Positions 33,431 through 45,620 of a stretch of 64,000 nt of DNA are shown piece by piece. The notes below the pieces were generated by a model. It saw only the letters and a program-made list of their open reading frames with translations. It was not told the origin of the DNA and did not search any database. The stretch is from Polytrichum commune (lineage: Eukaryota > Streptophyta > Polytrichopsida > Polytrichales > Polytrichaceae): the NCBI GenBank assembly GCA_950295325.1, contig OX485805.1, positions 50,864,758 through 50,928,757 of the forward strand, in the 5' to 3' direction. Both the position numbers and the translations under genes were made by a program. Positions within the stretch are counted from its first letter, which is position 1. Each line of letters starts with the position of its first letter.

Positions 33431-33941
33431 TGCCCCCTCCCCACTTGACATTAGCTAAGCCTAAAAGTGGGTTCTTAAAAATGAGGGTTCACACCATCGA
33501 CATTATCTAGTGCCGAGCCTAGTTGGCAAATGATGTGGCATGGCTTAAAAGTGGAGGTTTTAAGCTAAAACTACCGACCCTCCCATCGGTACCTAGACAT
33601 GAGGCAAGAATGTAGGACCTTTAAAAGTGTTGCCTCCCGCTCTTGTGATTGGTTGCTTTTAGTCTTACCTATGAGGGCACGAGGAGCTCCATTAACAAAA
33701 ACCGATGGTAAGTATTAAGGCATTTGGGGATGGGACAAAAACTATCCAACATTCATTGGTTGGTAGATAAAACAATGAACATGTGTGAAAGCTACTTAAC
33801 TAAAACCTACTTGAAAATCTCCGGAGCAAGTTCTTGTAGGTGCATTGGGATAGCCGGACGTGTCCGCTATAACCGAGGGAGCTTTACCCGGGTTTTAGGG
33901 AAGTCTTTGGTTATTTGCTAATGTCAAGTGGGGAGGAGGCA
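33431..33941. mobile_element. Tourist-like MITE, 511 bp
   Basis: Inverted ends TGCCCCCTCCCCACTTGACA and TGCCTCCTCCCCACTTGACA (the latter as reverse complement), both continuing to TTAGC, flanked by TAA on each side (33428-33430 and 33942-33944). No transposase. Confidence 0.88.
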
Positions 33942-34019
33942 TAAGAAGCATTTCTTGGAGCTACTTTTGAACTTTTGCATGATAAGCATTTCTAGACTTT
34001 AAATTTTGCAGTGAAATAT

Positions 34020-34830
34020 TCGAGGAGGAGGCTTATAGTCCTTTCTTGAAATGCCGCACTTTGAGGCGGCCATGTCACTTACTAAGGTTAGGGTTAGAAA
34101 CAGCAGCAACGAAAGAAACTCGACACTAATTAAGTTATGAGTTGTGTGGTGAAGAGCTCCAAATCCTAGCTATGGCGATGGCGATCATGTGGCTTCCGTC
34201 ACCATTCCAAAGCTTCACTACGCACTTGGAATTCAATCAGAGACTCCGATTCTTTCGATCGGAGCCCAGTCGCAAAGATCCCTACTTCTACTGAAAGGTT
34301 GTGTTTTGGTTTCACTTATGATCCTCTCTACCCTATATAGATGATCGTCATCCAACTTTACATTCATCCACGCTCCTTAGTCTTGGACATCCATCCTTGC
34401 AATTTTCCATAATCCTCTTAATCTATTTCCCAATTAGATTATTACATTCTTTTGCTCTCAAATCAAGTCGTTGTCCTCAATGACACTCCAATTAAGTTTC
34501 TATGAACCCATTTTTTAACTCCCATGATGCCTCATGATCAAGATTGTCTTTCCACTTGATAAGAAATATCCTAAACGACCTATTCCTAAGGTGTTCCAAA
34601 TCAACTTGCAAAATACTTTCAAGTTCATCCAACATCTCACCCTTATGAGCTACTTGAGGCGAATCTGCAAGTACATGATTGGGATCAGACATGTATCCTC
34701 TCAACAAACTTACATGAAAGACGTTTTGAATTCATAGGCAAGTCAAATGCATACGGCACTTGACAAATTCTCTGAAGACTTTGAAATGGACCACAAAATC
34801 TAGGAGAGGACTTTTTGCACCTTAAAAGTT
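34020..34830 (-). mobile_element. Ty3/gypsy chromovirus 3'-end fragment, copy 2
   Basis: Direct repeat of 291-1113 with scattered substitutions. The minus-strand chromodomain is better preserved here: LEHLRNRSFRIFLIKWKDN, then DHEASWELKN (about 34492-34707). Integrase C-terminal sequence (FEVGEKVVFES) continues to about 34920. Not functional. Confidence 0.78.
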
Positions 34831-36935
34831 ATAGTCCCGAGCATCTAGGTGTTACTTTCAAAAACTACCTTCTCGCCGACCTCAAAGTCTTACATGGCCA
34901 CCACTTCAAACAAGCATGGACGTCTTTGGCAACCTCTTTGAACCACTTGAAGGCAGTGCAATTGTTGTCGTTACTATAAATCTTCAAGAAAAGGAAGGGC
35001 CCACAAATTATATTGGATTGTTGACATGTGAGTGTTGTTATTGTGAGAATATGGATGAATTTTCAAAACACCTACTTGGGCCGGGGGGAAAGGGGGGGAC
35101 GAGGGGGAACCAAGAGAAGGTGAGTGCGAGCCCAGGAATTACTACACTAAATATACCAATTAGTGAGGGTGGTACTAATTCAAGTCATATGCACAATCTA
35201 GTCAAATCTCAAAAGTTACTAAGGGCTAAAGTAACTACTGAGTGCCACTTAATACATGACTACAGTAAAGTCTATGCTCATTTACCATAGATTTATTTAT
35301 TTATTTTTAAATGTGTGCTTGTGACTAATGTGTGCCACGTGCTTGTTAGTGAATAGTGCCAAGTGCCAATACTTTAAGTGAATGGTGCCAAGTGTTAGTA
35401 CGTTCATGCCAAGTGTCAGTTCTTGAAGTGAATAATGCCAAGTGCCAAGATGAATAATGCCTCCTAGATCTTTTGGTGGTACCAATTCAGAACGAAAAGA
35501 AATTTAGTATCACCTTCACTAATTCACATATTTAGTCTAGGTCTAAGTAAACTCATTCCTAGTTCGGAGTCAAAAATCGTCGAATCATTCTAGTGAGCTT
35601 AAATTGGGATGAGCAAGCAACCAACCTATAGGAGGTTGGTTTTCACTATTACCCCCCCCCCCCCCCCTCTGTAAACCGTACCTTGAATCTTCTTCAAGGT
35701 TTCACTTGAAGAACTTGAGAAAGTAACGATGAAGCTGCAGCTTAAAAAAAATTCTTTTGCTTTGTAAATTATTTTACTATCCTGATGGCATGTTACTTTC
35801 TATGCAATTTTGGTTACGATGAAGACAAGGTCACGCTAATCCTTTCATAGTTTTGAGATCAACCTTCAAATGCATAATGGCCACGTGGCTCCCAATTTTA
35901 TGATTTTCTAGGTGACTCCGCTGTCAAAAATTGACCTCGATGAGACGACTTCACAGGTCGGTGGACATTTTCTCATGCATGCATTATCACTCCGATTGTT
36001 GTCTTCCTGTGAACATTAATTAATTAAATGCCATGTTGGTTTGGGCTTCGATTTCAATGCCCGACAAAGAAGTATGAGAAATCGTAACAAAGGAGTTTCA
36101 ACTACACTGATTATCTCAATTAGTGTGTGTTACTATTCGGAGTTACGCAGTGCAATAATCAACTTACTCAGGAGTTGAATGTTTACTAACAGCAGTTCAA
36201 TAGGTTGTTCAGACATCGTTGAACATGAGTGACTTAGCTTGGTAAAGCATCACATTTTTCATTACGTAGTTTTAGCATTGTGTAACTCTGAATCGCAGCA
36301 TGCACTAATTGGGATGACCAGTGTAATTTATTAGAGAATCTTTTGTTTATTCCTACATCCAAGGTGATTGGATAGCAAAGTTAACAACTTTAGTCCATAC
36401 ATATCAGAGGTATGAGAAATGTCACCAAAAGTGGGGACCAACTCAAGTTTTTTGAAGGAATCCCCCCATATTTGCCACTTCCGACATTTGTGTCAATGAT
36501 TTAAGAATAGAACTAGGGAGGGAAATTGTTTTGATCTATCCCGGGCCAACAAAAGTTGAATAAAAAAAATTGAGTATTTTTTTTCATTTGGTTTTATTTG
36601 AGGAACACATGAGTTGAGGAGGATAAATATGCATGTGCACATAGGTGGCAGAATAAATAAATAAATAAATGGTTATATAAAGATAAAAACATGTCGGTGC
36701 CTAAAACTCAAAGAAGCCCTCCAAGACTTTCTAATTACACTCAAACAAAGAAGCATTAGGGGATTTCAATCCTACTAGTTCATCCCCATACTTTATGGTG
36801 TACTCTATTGGGTACAGGTTAAATACAAATTTCAAGATCAAACCCATCACAAATGATCCACATCTTTAAAAATCAAAACTTAATATAGAGAGTTATCCAT
36901 AAAGTCTCTCAAAGAGGGATGAATTATATTTGCAG
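34831..36935. other. Intergenic with short repeats and a C-run
   Basis: Contains a run of short repeats of GTGAATAATGCCAAGTGCCA type (about 35345-35460) and a long C homopolymer at about 35653-35669. A 124-codon ORF at 34916-35290 starts in leftover integrase-like sequence and has no other known domain. The phrase GATTGGGATGA.CAA.CCA near 35608 recurs near 52768. Confidence 0.45.
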
Positions 36936-38251
36936 GCACAATTGTGAAAGGTGTTGTGGACGATCTGGATCTGATTCTCCGCACATTGTAAAATGTTGGA
37001 TATACGGAGGATCGTTTTTACATTCATGCGGATGGTGCCCTCTTTGGATTGATGAAGATATGCCCTTTGTTAAGAGAGTAAGTGTACTTCGGATGGATTC
37101 ATTTTTATCTAGTGAAGTGCGTAGTGTGATTGATACTACACCAGTTGAGCACAGTTAAATTTGTGTGCCTCCAAGAGACATCATGTGATCTACATTTCAT
37201 GGCAGACTTGAAAGTGCTTAGGTTCTATATATCTGGTAGCTGCGCATGGGGTTCTAGGAGGTCTGATGATTTGCATATCCATGAAATTTGGCTGTCTTGC
37301 AGTATCTCATTGAGGGGACCTAGAGTGTAAACTCCTGACACAGGGTTCATCTGGATTTGTGCAGGCTCCGAAAGTAGCCTTCAAAGAACCAATTGGTAGA
37401 TGTAAGTGTGTCAAGCCACAAATTTGTGGGTTGCCCAATGCCTTGTGGTGTGCACATTACTAGACTGGATCGTATATAACAATGCACTCTCACGAAATGT
37501 TGAGCACTTGGCTTCTCGAAATGCCACAATCATGAGTAGTCGTAATGGCCATGCTCCGATTTTCTTGTGGTACACCCTCAATCGTAAGGGATATCGCGGG
37601 TTCCAAAAAGAGACCCAGCGATGTCTCCATGATGCTCATTCTTTGAAAGAACGATTGCGGGAAGCCAACTTTGGTGTCCTGCTAAACGAGCTTAGCAGCA
37701 CGGTGGCATTTGAGAGGCCTCTGGATGAAGCATTCATTCTCAAATGGCAGCTAACATTTCAGGTTAGAAATCCAGTCTTCCTGTCTGCTGCATTTATAAG
37801 TTGGTGAAAGTCGCAAATTAGCCTGCAGTCATACCGTCCATGAAATTGTTAGCTGGGGTTGGTAACCTGTTGTGTGTGTGTGTCAAAAACCGGATGTCAG
37901 TTGGTGGAAATGGAAGTCAGGTAATGAGTAGGAAACATGCATATCACAAATAGGAACCCCCTATATATAAAATTTTGTAGCTACATGATCTTGTGATCAC
38001 TTTCTTCTGGAACCTGGATGATTCTAGACACCATTTTCTTTGTTTTCGAGGGAAAATTGCACATGCAGTGATCGTGCCAAGTGTAACTGTAGAGAAACTG
38101 GATGATTTTTGTGAAAGAACTTATTCAGGCCCGGAAGAATGCTTTCCCTGCTGGAAACGTGATTGTTCCTTGCATCATCGAGGAGATTGGTGCTGCGAAG
38201 TGTGCATGCTTGCACCATCAAGGTTCAGCTACTCCAAAAACGAGTGATTAA
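36936..38251 (+). pseudogene. Serine decarboxylase-like PLP enzyme, 3' half, broken
   Basis: Three exon remnants with intron borders are recognisable. Exon A (36936-37077): GTIVKGVVDDLDLILRTL then YTEDRFYIHADGALFGLM. Exon B (37365-37762): [11 protein letters not shown], then [20 protein letters not shown] with the PLP-binding Lys, [17 protein letters not shown] and [12 protein letters not shown]. Exon C (38051-38251): GKIAHAVIVPSVTVEKLDDF, KELIQARKNAFPAGNVIVPC, ending KTSD. This is the plant serine decarboxylase (group II PLP enzyme making ethanolamine). Frame breaks occur in all three exons and a stop (LRTL-stop) in exon A. The first half of the gene is absent. Retained introns argue for segmental duplication rather than retroposition. 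Confidence 0.9.
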
Positions 38252-39360
38252 AGAACGAGAATTAGTCGAGCAAATATACGCTCCATCTGCTCCAAATTGA
38301 ATCAGTGGAAGCTTTTTAACTTGTTTGATGGCCTCAGATCTTACATATGCTGTGGACAGTTTCAAGCACCATAGCATCCCCTTCCATAAACATCTCATTA
38401 TGGTGTGGTTCGCATCAATGCCAATTGCAAGGGACAATTTTTAGCTGCGTCTTGCTGCCATAAGCCCCCAATTAATACAAGAGGGTATAGATATAGGTTG
38501 AATTAATGTGAACAACAGCTGTGCAGATATTCACAATGTTTAGTGAACGCTGCAATTGTCACAGCAAAACAATTGAGATAAGATAGTGTAGGTGTTTTGT
38601 ACTTGCTCAAAAAATTGTTTTTGGAGGATTGGGTAGAGGTGCATCCCTCGTGTAGTTAGAATACCCCTGGAAGTACGGGAGGCTCGATTTGTTGCAGTAT
38701 GGACTTTGGAGACTGACTTTGATCCCAGGAGGCACAAGGGGGATTTACAACATTTCCTTTTGGCACAACTCCCTTTCGTGTGTGGGAAAAACGTAAGAAT
38801 TCCCTTCAAAAGGAGGGAAATCTGTCAAAGTGGGAATGTTCATAGTGGGAAAACCATCCCTTCTCCCATGCAGGAATTTTCCAAATGCTCCTTGTGGAAC
38901 CCATGGGTTTGAACCTTCTTTGAGAATACTTTCTATTAAGAACTCATTAGCTCCTTGTGTATAGGAGCCTATTTTGAAAGTTGGGTGAAACTTTTGGGAC
39001 CTCCTCTTTCCACCTCAAAAATTTAGAGAGAATTTTAGCATCTAAAATAGGGTATGTGCATGGGACCCGTTATTCTAAATCTCAAATTGGCCTATGCAAG
39101 GCTATCTTGAGCCACCCATCCTAGTAAGACAAGCTAGAAAGCATGTTTTTTAATAAACCACACCACTTTGTGTGTGGTAATTTAAGCATTAAGAAAACAT
39201 GAGTGACTTCATAATAATTCTCATGAACTCGGGGTTTGGGACTAAACCCATGATTTCATCTACTTTACTTTACAGTTAACTTTAATCACATGAAGAATTT
39301 GGAGCACTAAAGATTTATTGTTGTGCACTATACGAAAATCTGTTAGTTCAATATCTATCT
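38252..39360. other. Intergenic, no supported gene
   Basis: AT-rich, with short ORFs only. No domain or clear repeat. Confidence 0.4.
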
Positions 39361-39830
39361 AGACGACTTAGACAAACTACAATAAATATTGTATTTAGTA
39401 TCACCAATTCTATATGTCTTGCTCAATACTAATTGTAAACCACCCTTGCAATGTCGCCAACACTAAGTGTATATCTAATATTATTTATCATTCTTTTGCA
39501 AAAAGAATTTGGGCATTATAGATTTATGATGTTGCAATTAATGCCACTTACTAAGCGATTTTTCATCCTTATTTCAATCATTCATGACAATATTTCATTA
39601 TAGAAATGTCAGGATGCTGAATATTTTAAAAAACGGAGGAACTACATACCATTATGTGGAAAATGCGAATGTGAAAAATATCCGGGAATATTCTTAGAAT
39701 ATTGGTCCCACAGAACACTGTTGTGGATCTGAATAATGTGGATCCATCATCAGAAAAGTTACCACAATGACATAAAATGCTATATGACATTAAATACAAT
39801 ACTTAGTGTTGCAATTGTGCTGGTATGAGT
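39361..39830. repeat. Dispersed repeat, copy 2
   Basis: Diverged direct copy of the block at 7810-8230, again framed by ATTTAGTATCACC and TTAAATACAATACTTAGTG. Confidence 0.7.
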
Positions 39831-40722
39831 TGATTGGTAGATAGAAGTTCTATTCAATTATTATAATTGTTGACGCTCTTGCTTCTATAAAAAAATGCAC
39901 CGCATGGCTAGGCAAGGTTGACAATGTAACTGAGGGTGCAGATGTAAGTGAAGGAGGCCTTTGGCTGAGCAAAACAAATCAGCAATATTAAGAGCTTTGT
40001 GAGCACTGTATCTTCAGATGTGAAGAATCTACATATCTGCATATCTACTATATACCTAGATACCTAATCTACCTCTGTGTATCTGCATATCTACTTAGCG
40101 TATAGATACCTCATCTCCACAATAATAGACATGTCTGGTTAGGCTTGGAGACCTCATAAACCCTATCCCTAAAACCATGTTTGACTCACATCTTAATTTT
40201 TTTGTGGATTCTCCAAGTTAAAATATTTCAAAACCCATTGCAGTCATAGACACTCCTATATGGCATTGACATGTGCAATTAGGTTGCCTCCACCAATAGG
40301 TTTTCTCTTTGCCCATGCAAATTACCCTGGGTCGAAACAAAATTACAAAACCCTCATCTGCACAGCAGCAGCCGCCGCCAAAGGAAAAAAAACAATTCAT
40401 GCATTTTTCTGCTAATGTGGTAAATTGCATTCTAAATAGTGTGGAATGTCAATAAATTACCATGGGACAACCTCATTGCACATATCAATGCACCCATCTT
40501 GGTCAATGAATGACAAGATTATCTTGGTACATAATTAGCAAATCCATGGTCCTACCTATGTTGCAGCCTCCACTCACTACTCGGTTTATGAACAAAGTTA
40601 TAAGTTTTTGTTATCTGGTTTTGATCCAAGGTCATCTGCGTGAGTAAAAAGGCGACCTATTTGCGAAAAGCACCCTAATTACACACATCGGTGTAGCTTA
40701 TGCACCCTAAACCCCTGGAGAG
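39831..40722. other. Intergenic with a low-complexity patch
   Basis: ATCTACATATCTGCATATCTAC-like phrases repeat at about 40028-40112. No gene supported. Confidence 0.4.
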
Positions 40723-40922
40723 CAATGAACGGGGTGAACCCACCGCTAGTTATAAATGAACAGGTTGTGTCTCAGAAATGACCAGTTGAAGTTCAAGAGG
40801 AGCCTACGGACAATACCTCAAGTTGATAACGAAAAAACCGAAAGGTCGCAACATGTAACCAGTTGGGCTTGGAAACCCTAGGATTTTTTACTGATTATGC
40901 CCAAGAATCTTTCCGGACACTG
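40723..40922. mobile_element. hAT non-autonomous relative, about 200 bp
   Basis: Left end CAATGAACGGGGTGAACC resembles the hAT end at 28775, and both go on to AAATGAAC. The right end ATGCCCAAGAATCTTTCCGG matches, inverted, the left end of the MITE at 51336. Flanks CTGGAGAG (40715-40722) and TTGGAGGG (40923-40930) agree at 6 of 8 bases, differing by transitions. Confidence 0.6.
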
Positions 40923-40930
40923 TTGGAGGG

Positions 40931-42232
40931 AATTGATCACATACAAGCATACCTCTCAATTCATCCAACATAAAAGCCCTGAATTAGTAATGCACCCCTG
41001 TTTTTAGTCAATTCAACACTGGAATTAGTTTTGAAGACCCCAACTTAACCTAGTCCAAGTCATTTGAGATGAATTGGCCACAAACCTATTTTGGATGGCT
41101 GAAAGGTACGCTCGTATGCAATAATTCCATAACTTCCTGTGCAGTCTCCATGCTGGGCAAATCATAAACCCTAAGGCCACCCAAGCTGTTTGGAAACACC
41201 ATTTATAATGAACACGGGGAGAACTCAAGAAAATGCAAAGTGCAATAGGACATAGTTAAAACCCTAAACCCTAAACATGAATACACTTGTTCTGATTGTG
41301 CTCTATCCATTGTCATCACAAGGTGTTTGTACAATGGGTGAACAACCTGTGAAGTCTGATCCTGACATGGAACAGAGGTGGCCAGAAGATTTCAATCTCT
41401 TTGACAAGTATATCTTTCTATAATCTCTTTTGCTGCAAGCGAAAGCCATGTAAGGCAAGATTATCACAACAATTATCATAACACACGAGCTCTCCGCTCC
41501 ACATACCTACAAAACAATGCTTGTATCCCATAACTCAATTCATTAGCAGTAGTGCCCCTCTCTCCCATGCCCGAAAAAGATTTAGTGATAGTAGGTATAA
41601 GAGAAAGAAGGGAGGGATCTACATCATGACAAAGGAGAAAACATCTTGAAGAAGTCTTTGTGGGCACACAACTTGCTTCTATATCTCAAATATTCAGTTT
41701 TGCAGTGACTAACCTGTTTGGCAGCCGCCTTCCACTCTTTAGCGCTCAAGTATTAGGATGAACCACTAGGGAGTCATTTGCTCTACTTGCTTCAAGCAAC
41801 TATCCACATATCGGTTGCATTTCCTCCCAGTGATTCACAAACGAACCAACGACCAGCTAGAGAAGGTTTGTTTTTCCACTTCTAGTGCCCCCATTTACAG
41901 AATTTAAAAATTATTTAAAAATTAAAAAACTCGTCTCACATATTGGGAACACCTACAATTATGCTGTTGACAACGGCTTTCAGGACAAAAACATAGGAAA
42001 TGAAACAAACCAGACTGCCATTCCCATGCAGGCTCCACCATCACATTCCAAAGATAACGTAGGGCATCATTTTTGGTTTCTCTGAATGAGCTCAAACCCA
42101 GTGCTAATGGCTATGGACATACAAAAGCACAAGACTGAAACATGTACCAATGCACTTTCTCAATCCTTCTTCAAGAAGGTAAGTTAGAAATTGCGTATAA
42201 GTAGCTGACAAAACGAACCAGCCGGCCCCTAA
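40931..42232. other. Intergenic and 3' flank of the IQ-BAG-PEF gene
   Basis: No ORF supported. AAACCCTAAACCCTAAAC at about 41263 is a short telomere-like motif. The gene's 3' UTR should lie just below 42233. Confidence 0.4.
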
Positions 42233-44060
42233 TCAAGCCACAATGAATGGCAACACCATCATCATAAATGCTTGGTAATCTATTTTGGCAGCTCCTGTGT
42301 AAGCTGGATCATGTGAAACAAACTTTTCTGTCAGTCCTTTCACAATCAGTCCACATTCAATGAAGTCTCCAAATGCTATGCTTGAGTTTCGGCCAGTGCG
42401 GTCGTAGTTGTTGACAAGGAGCTGAAGGACTTGAGGAGTAACACCGATTCCAAGACTGAGCATGGCCTCTCGCAATTCCGGCAGGTCGATGGTTCCACTA
42501 CCATCGATATCAAAGCTCTTGAATACACGCTGCCATTTCTTTAACTCCTTCCACAATTTCACAAAACTAGCCGGTCCAAGTCTGTCATCCACAGAGATAT
42601 GTTAACTTCCACCACCCCTGCATTGTTTTCAGTGTCACTCTCGTGTAATCCACCACCACATTTGGCTCAAAACAATCTAAACTACTCAATAGAGACATAC
42701 TAAGATTTATTCAACTCATAATGCAACCTTCTAGGTCTTGCAAATATAAATATATAGAAGCAAAAGATTGCCATCACAACCCTAACTTTGGTAAGCATTT
42801 TCTCAATGTTTGAGGCATTGGTTCGATGATTCAATCAATGAGCTATGAATGTAGAAGCTTGTGACGTAACACTCATTCCGTCAGTCCAGTGATCCTTTAA
42901 AAATTCACAAGCAACAAGTATCCATTACTGCCATTAGCATCATTCTCATTGTGAAGAGGGAAATGGATTTCAGCTGTCCAACCTTGACGATGATGCGGTA
43001 GTGCTGTCAGAAAAGAGATGGAGCATGAGGCGCACAGTTCGGCGACTGAAATTGAAGAACTTCAGCGACAAAATTCTTGACAATTCTTTTGCGTCGATGG
43101 ACCCGCTCCCGTCAACATCAGCTCTTCTAAAGAGATCTATGATATCTGGTTCAGTACCTTGAGGGAATCTGTTTTCATAACCTGATGCATCAAATTGAAG
43201 GATAAAGACATCAATAAATCCTGGTGAAATAGAAGATAGTGAAACTCAAATTGATGCTACCCAATGGAAAAAAGTTATTCGCAGAGACAAGGAACAACAA
43301 ATCGTTGTCAGTGCAAGGAACACAAGCCACCATTTGCAGAAACAATAAGTTGCTCTTATTCGCACCATACAGGAACCATGAAAGGAGCACAGAGTCCTGA
43401 ATAATCACCTTGATTAGAATAGCTTTTCTCCGGCATCGAATATTGGCTATAAAGAGGGCCTTGACCTGGTGCAGGATACATAGGCATTTGGGCAGGGCCT
43501 GTCGGGACATACGGAATGTGAGCCTGAGGTTGAGATCCCGGTGGCGCATTATTTTGTAGATGCATTCCATAGCTCTCGCGTGCAGAATATGAGTGCTGGA
43601 GATGAGGTGGAAATCCTCCTCCTGGCCCACTCGGAGGCACATAAGGCACATGTGCTTGCGTTGGCATTTCCCGGTATGCAGGACCAACTCTTCCTCCGTG
43701 GTTCGCACCAGGACCTCCTTTACCAGCAGAGTCAATGAATTCTTGGTAGGAAATAACATCTTTAGTTAACAATTTCCGGTTGTCACGCACCACAGGGTGA
43801 ACTCCTTGCATGGAGTCAAGCTGTAACAGAAGAGCCATACCTCCTTCACTCCATTTGTTTCTTTCTTGTGGATCTCTGCGAAGAGAGTCGAACAATCGAG
43901 GATCGGTTGCCAGTTGCGCTTCGAGTCTCTGTAGCTCCAGTCGCACATTCCTGATGACACGCAGATGCTTAAGAGGCTTAGTTCGACGTACTAGGTGGCC
44001 ACGGTAGGCGGCTTGAATTGCTGTAGCTGCCGCATGGGGGTTATCACGTGAATACTTCAT
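42233..44060 (-). CDS. IQ motif - BAG domain - penta-EF-hand (PEF) fusion protein
   Basis: Coding exons are 44060-43409, 43220-42983 and 42581-42233, giving 412 residues. Donors CAAG/GTGATT and CAAG/GTTGG and acceptors CACCAG and GACAG join in phase (1, then 2). Residues 13-26 are an IQ motif (AIQAAYRGHLVRR). Residues about 36-112 are a BAG domain, whose core MALLLQLDSMQGVHPVVRD is the helix that contacts Hsp70. Residues 113-217 are Pro/Gly/Tyr-rich with two AHVPYVP/AHIPYVP repeats. Residues 240-412 are a PEF module: EF1 loop DVDGSGSIDAKE (252-263) and EF3 loop DIDGSGTIDLPE (321-332) are canonical, while EF2, EF4 and EF5 are degenerate. Plant IQ-BAG proteins and PEF proteins (CML48-50 type) are normally separate; their union is inferred to link Ca2+ sensing to Hsp70 control. 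Reading through the first donor would give a BAG-only form ending at 43356. An acceptor (CACCAG) lies 17 bases before the ATG. Confidence 0.85.
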
Positions 44061-44719
44061 TGCAAGGCTGGCTCCACCTGGTGATCAATAACACGAGTGA
44101 GCAAATGTAACAGAGCATCCACCTACGTACTAAAAGACTTCTTCAGATACCTACCGTGTTTGCACTGCACCGATGCAAATAATTTGGAGGACGTGCCAAC
44201 AGTTCTGAAGATAGTTTGGCAACAATGAAACATGTGAGGAGCAGATCCACTATATTCGAGCCTAAACTAGAGTAGGAGTGATAACCACTACTTGCTTGAG
44301 AATCGCTTCCCTGGTTCTTGTCACGTACATCTCAGTTGGCAGATCTTGGAGTTTTAGGTTCAGATGCACTGCAAACCTAATTCTATTGAAAATTTTGAGA
44401 ATACACAATACTATTTGATAGTGACGCGAAGGGAAGTGATTGCAAGTGACATGTAGAAGGATCTCTTCTATTTTGCTGTGGAACTCCACAGTCAAACTGC
44501 AACTTTGCGAAGCAATCACGTGGTCTTCATCGGTAAACCGGTAGCTTCACAAGGAAGCACACCATCCTTCGTCGATGAGATAGATAGGCTTCTCATCATT
44601 TGGATCAACCACTCAATCACTATGTTTTATCTCCAGAAAACACCGATTCTGACAATCGGCAACTCTACAATTCGAAATAATGCTCAGGAAGCCTCAGAGA
44701 ACCCACAAGTAGCTATCTT

Positions 44720-45620
44720 TTTCATCGGCCCTAAAGAAAAAAAAAAGCTGAAAAATGATACCAGCAATTCCACTGAAAATGAGATGAAGATCTGCACTCT
44801 CTCCATAAGAAATCCAATTTCACCCGAGAAGAAGAACGTCTAAAGATATTTAACAACTGGTCCTTACGTTAAGCTCCTCGATCCACTACAGACAATCCAT
44901 CACTCCGGAACACATGAGCACTTCCAACGCCGCTTCAAGGACCATCAGAATAGTCACTCCAGCAATCCTCCTGGCCTCTAACATTTAGGAGAACAGTATC
45001 TCTCATGGCGACAGAGGAATTAATTATTCCACCAGCAACTGGTCCTTACGTTTGATAGAACCTATAGAAGAAGCAGAACTCAAAAATGGTACTAGCGATT
45101 CCACTGAAAATAATAAGATGATCTGCACACTCTCCGTAAGGAATGAAAATTCCACCAGATAAGAAGAACGTCAAAAGAGATGATTAACAACTGGTCCTTA
45201 ACAGTAACCTCCTCGAACAGAGGAAAATAAGATCAATAGCTGCTGCTCCACCAAAGAGCCTACAGTGCAATCAACAACAACACTCCCCAACCTAACTACC
45301 CTCTCGAAGATAAAGGAAAGGAAGCTCCATCCGCAATGCAAAATCGAACCTAAAGAAGCAGAGCTCGGAAATGATACAAGCGACTCCACTGAAAATCGTA
45401 CTAAGAAGATCTACACACTCTCCGTAAGAATTTCCAATTTCACTAGATAAGAAGAACGTCGAAAGAGATTAAAAACTGGTCCTTACATTAAGCTCTTCGA
45501 ACCGAGAGAGAACGAGACCAATAGTTGCTGCACCAGCACCAAGAGCCCTCCCGTGCAATCAACAGCGCTCCCCTACCCAACTATTCTTGCGACGATAAAA
45601 GGCACACGGAGCTCCATCCG
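44720..45620. repeat. Triplicated block of about 285-330 bp in the leader/intron of the IQ-BAG-PEF gene
   Basis: Three diverged units share, in order, AGAAGCAGAGCTC..AAATGATAC, GATCTGCACACTCTCCGTAAG, AGATAAGAAGAACGTC, AACTGGTCCTTACGTTAAGC and GAAGCTCCATCCGC. On the gene's strand the shared phrase reads GAGCTTAAC/GTAAGGACCAG, which looks like a splice donor; it is kept in two units and altered in the middle one. The triplication may therefore have multiplied a first-exon/donor junction. Confidence 0.8.

Noticed and set aside
35653-35669. Another end of the G-tailed MITE family
   Set aside because: A C-run only; the GAG terminus, the conserved interior and a target duplication are missing.
41262-41278. 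Interstitial telomere sequence
   Set aside because: Only two to three AAACCCT units, common in plant DNA by chance or as a telo-box.
43211-43759. 182-codon minus-strand ORF overlapping the BAG exon
   Set aside because: Out of frame with the IQ-BAG-PEF coding sequence; a shadow.
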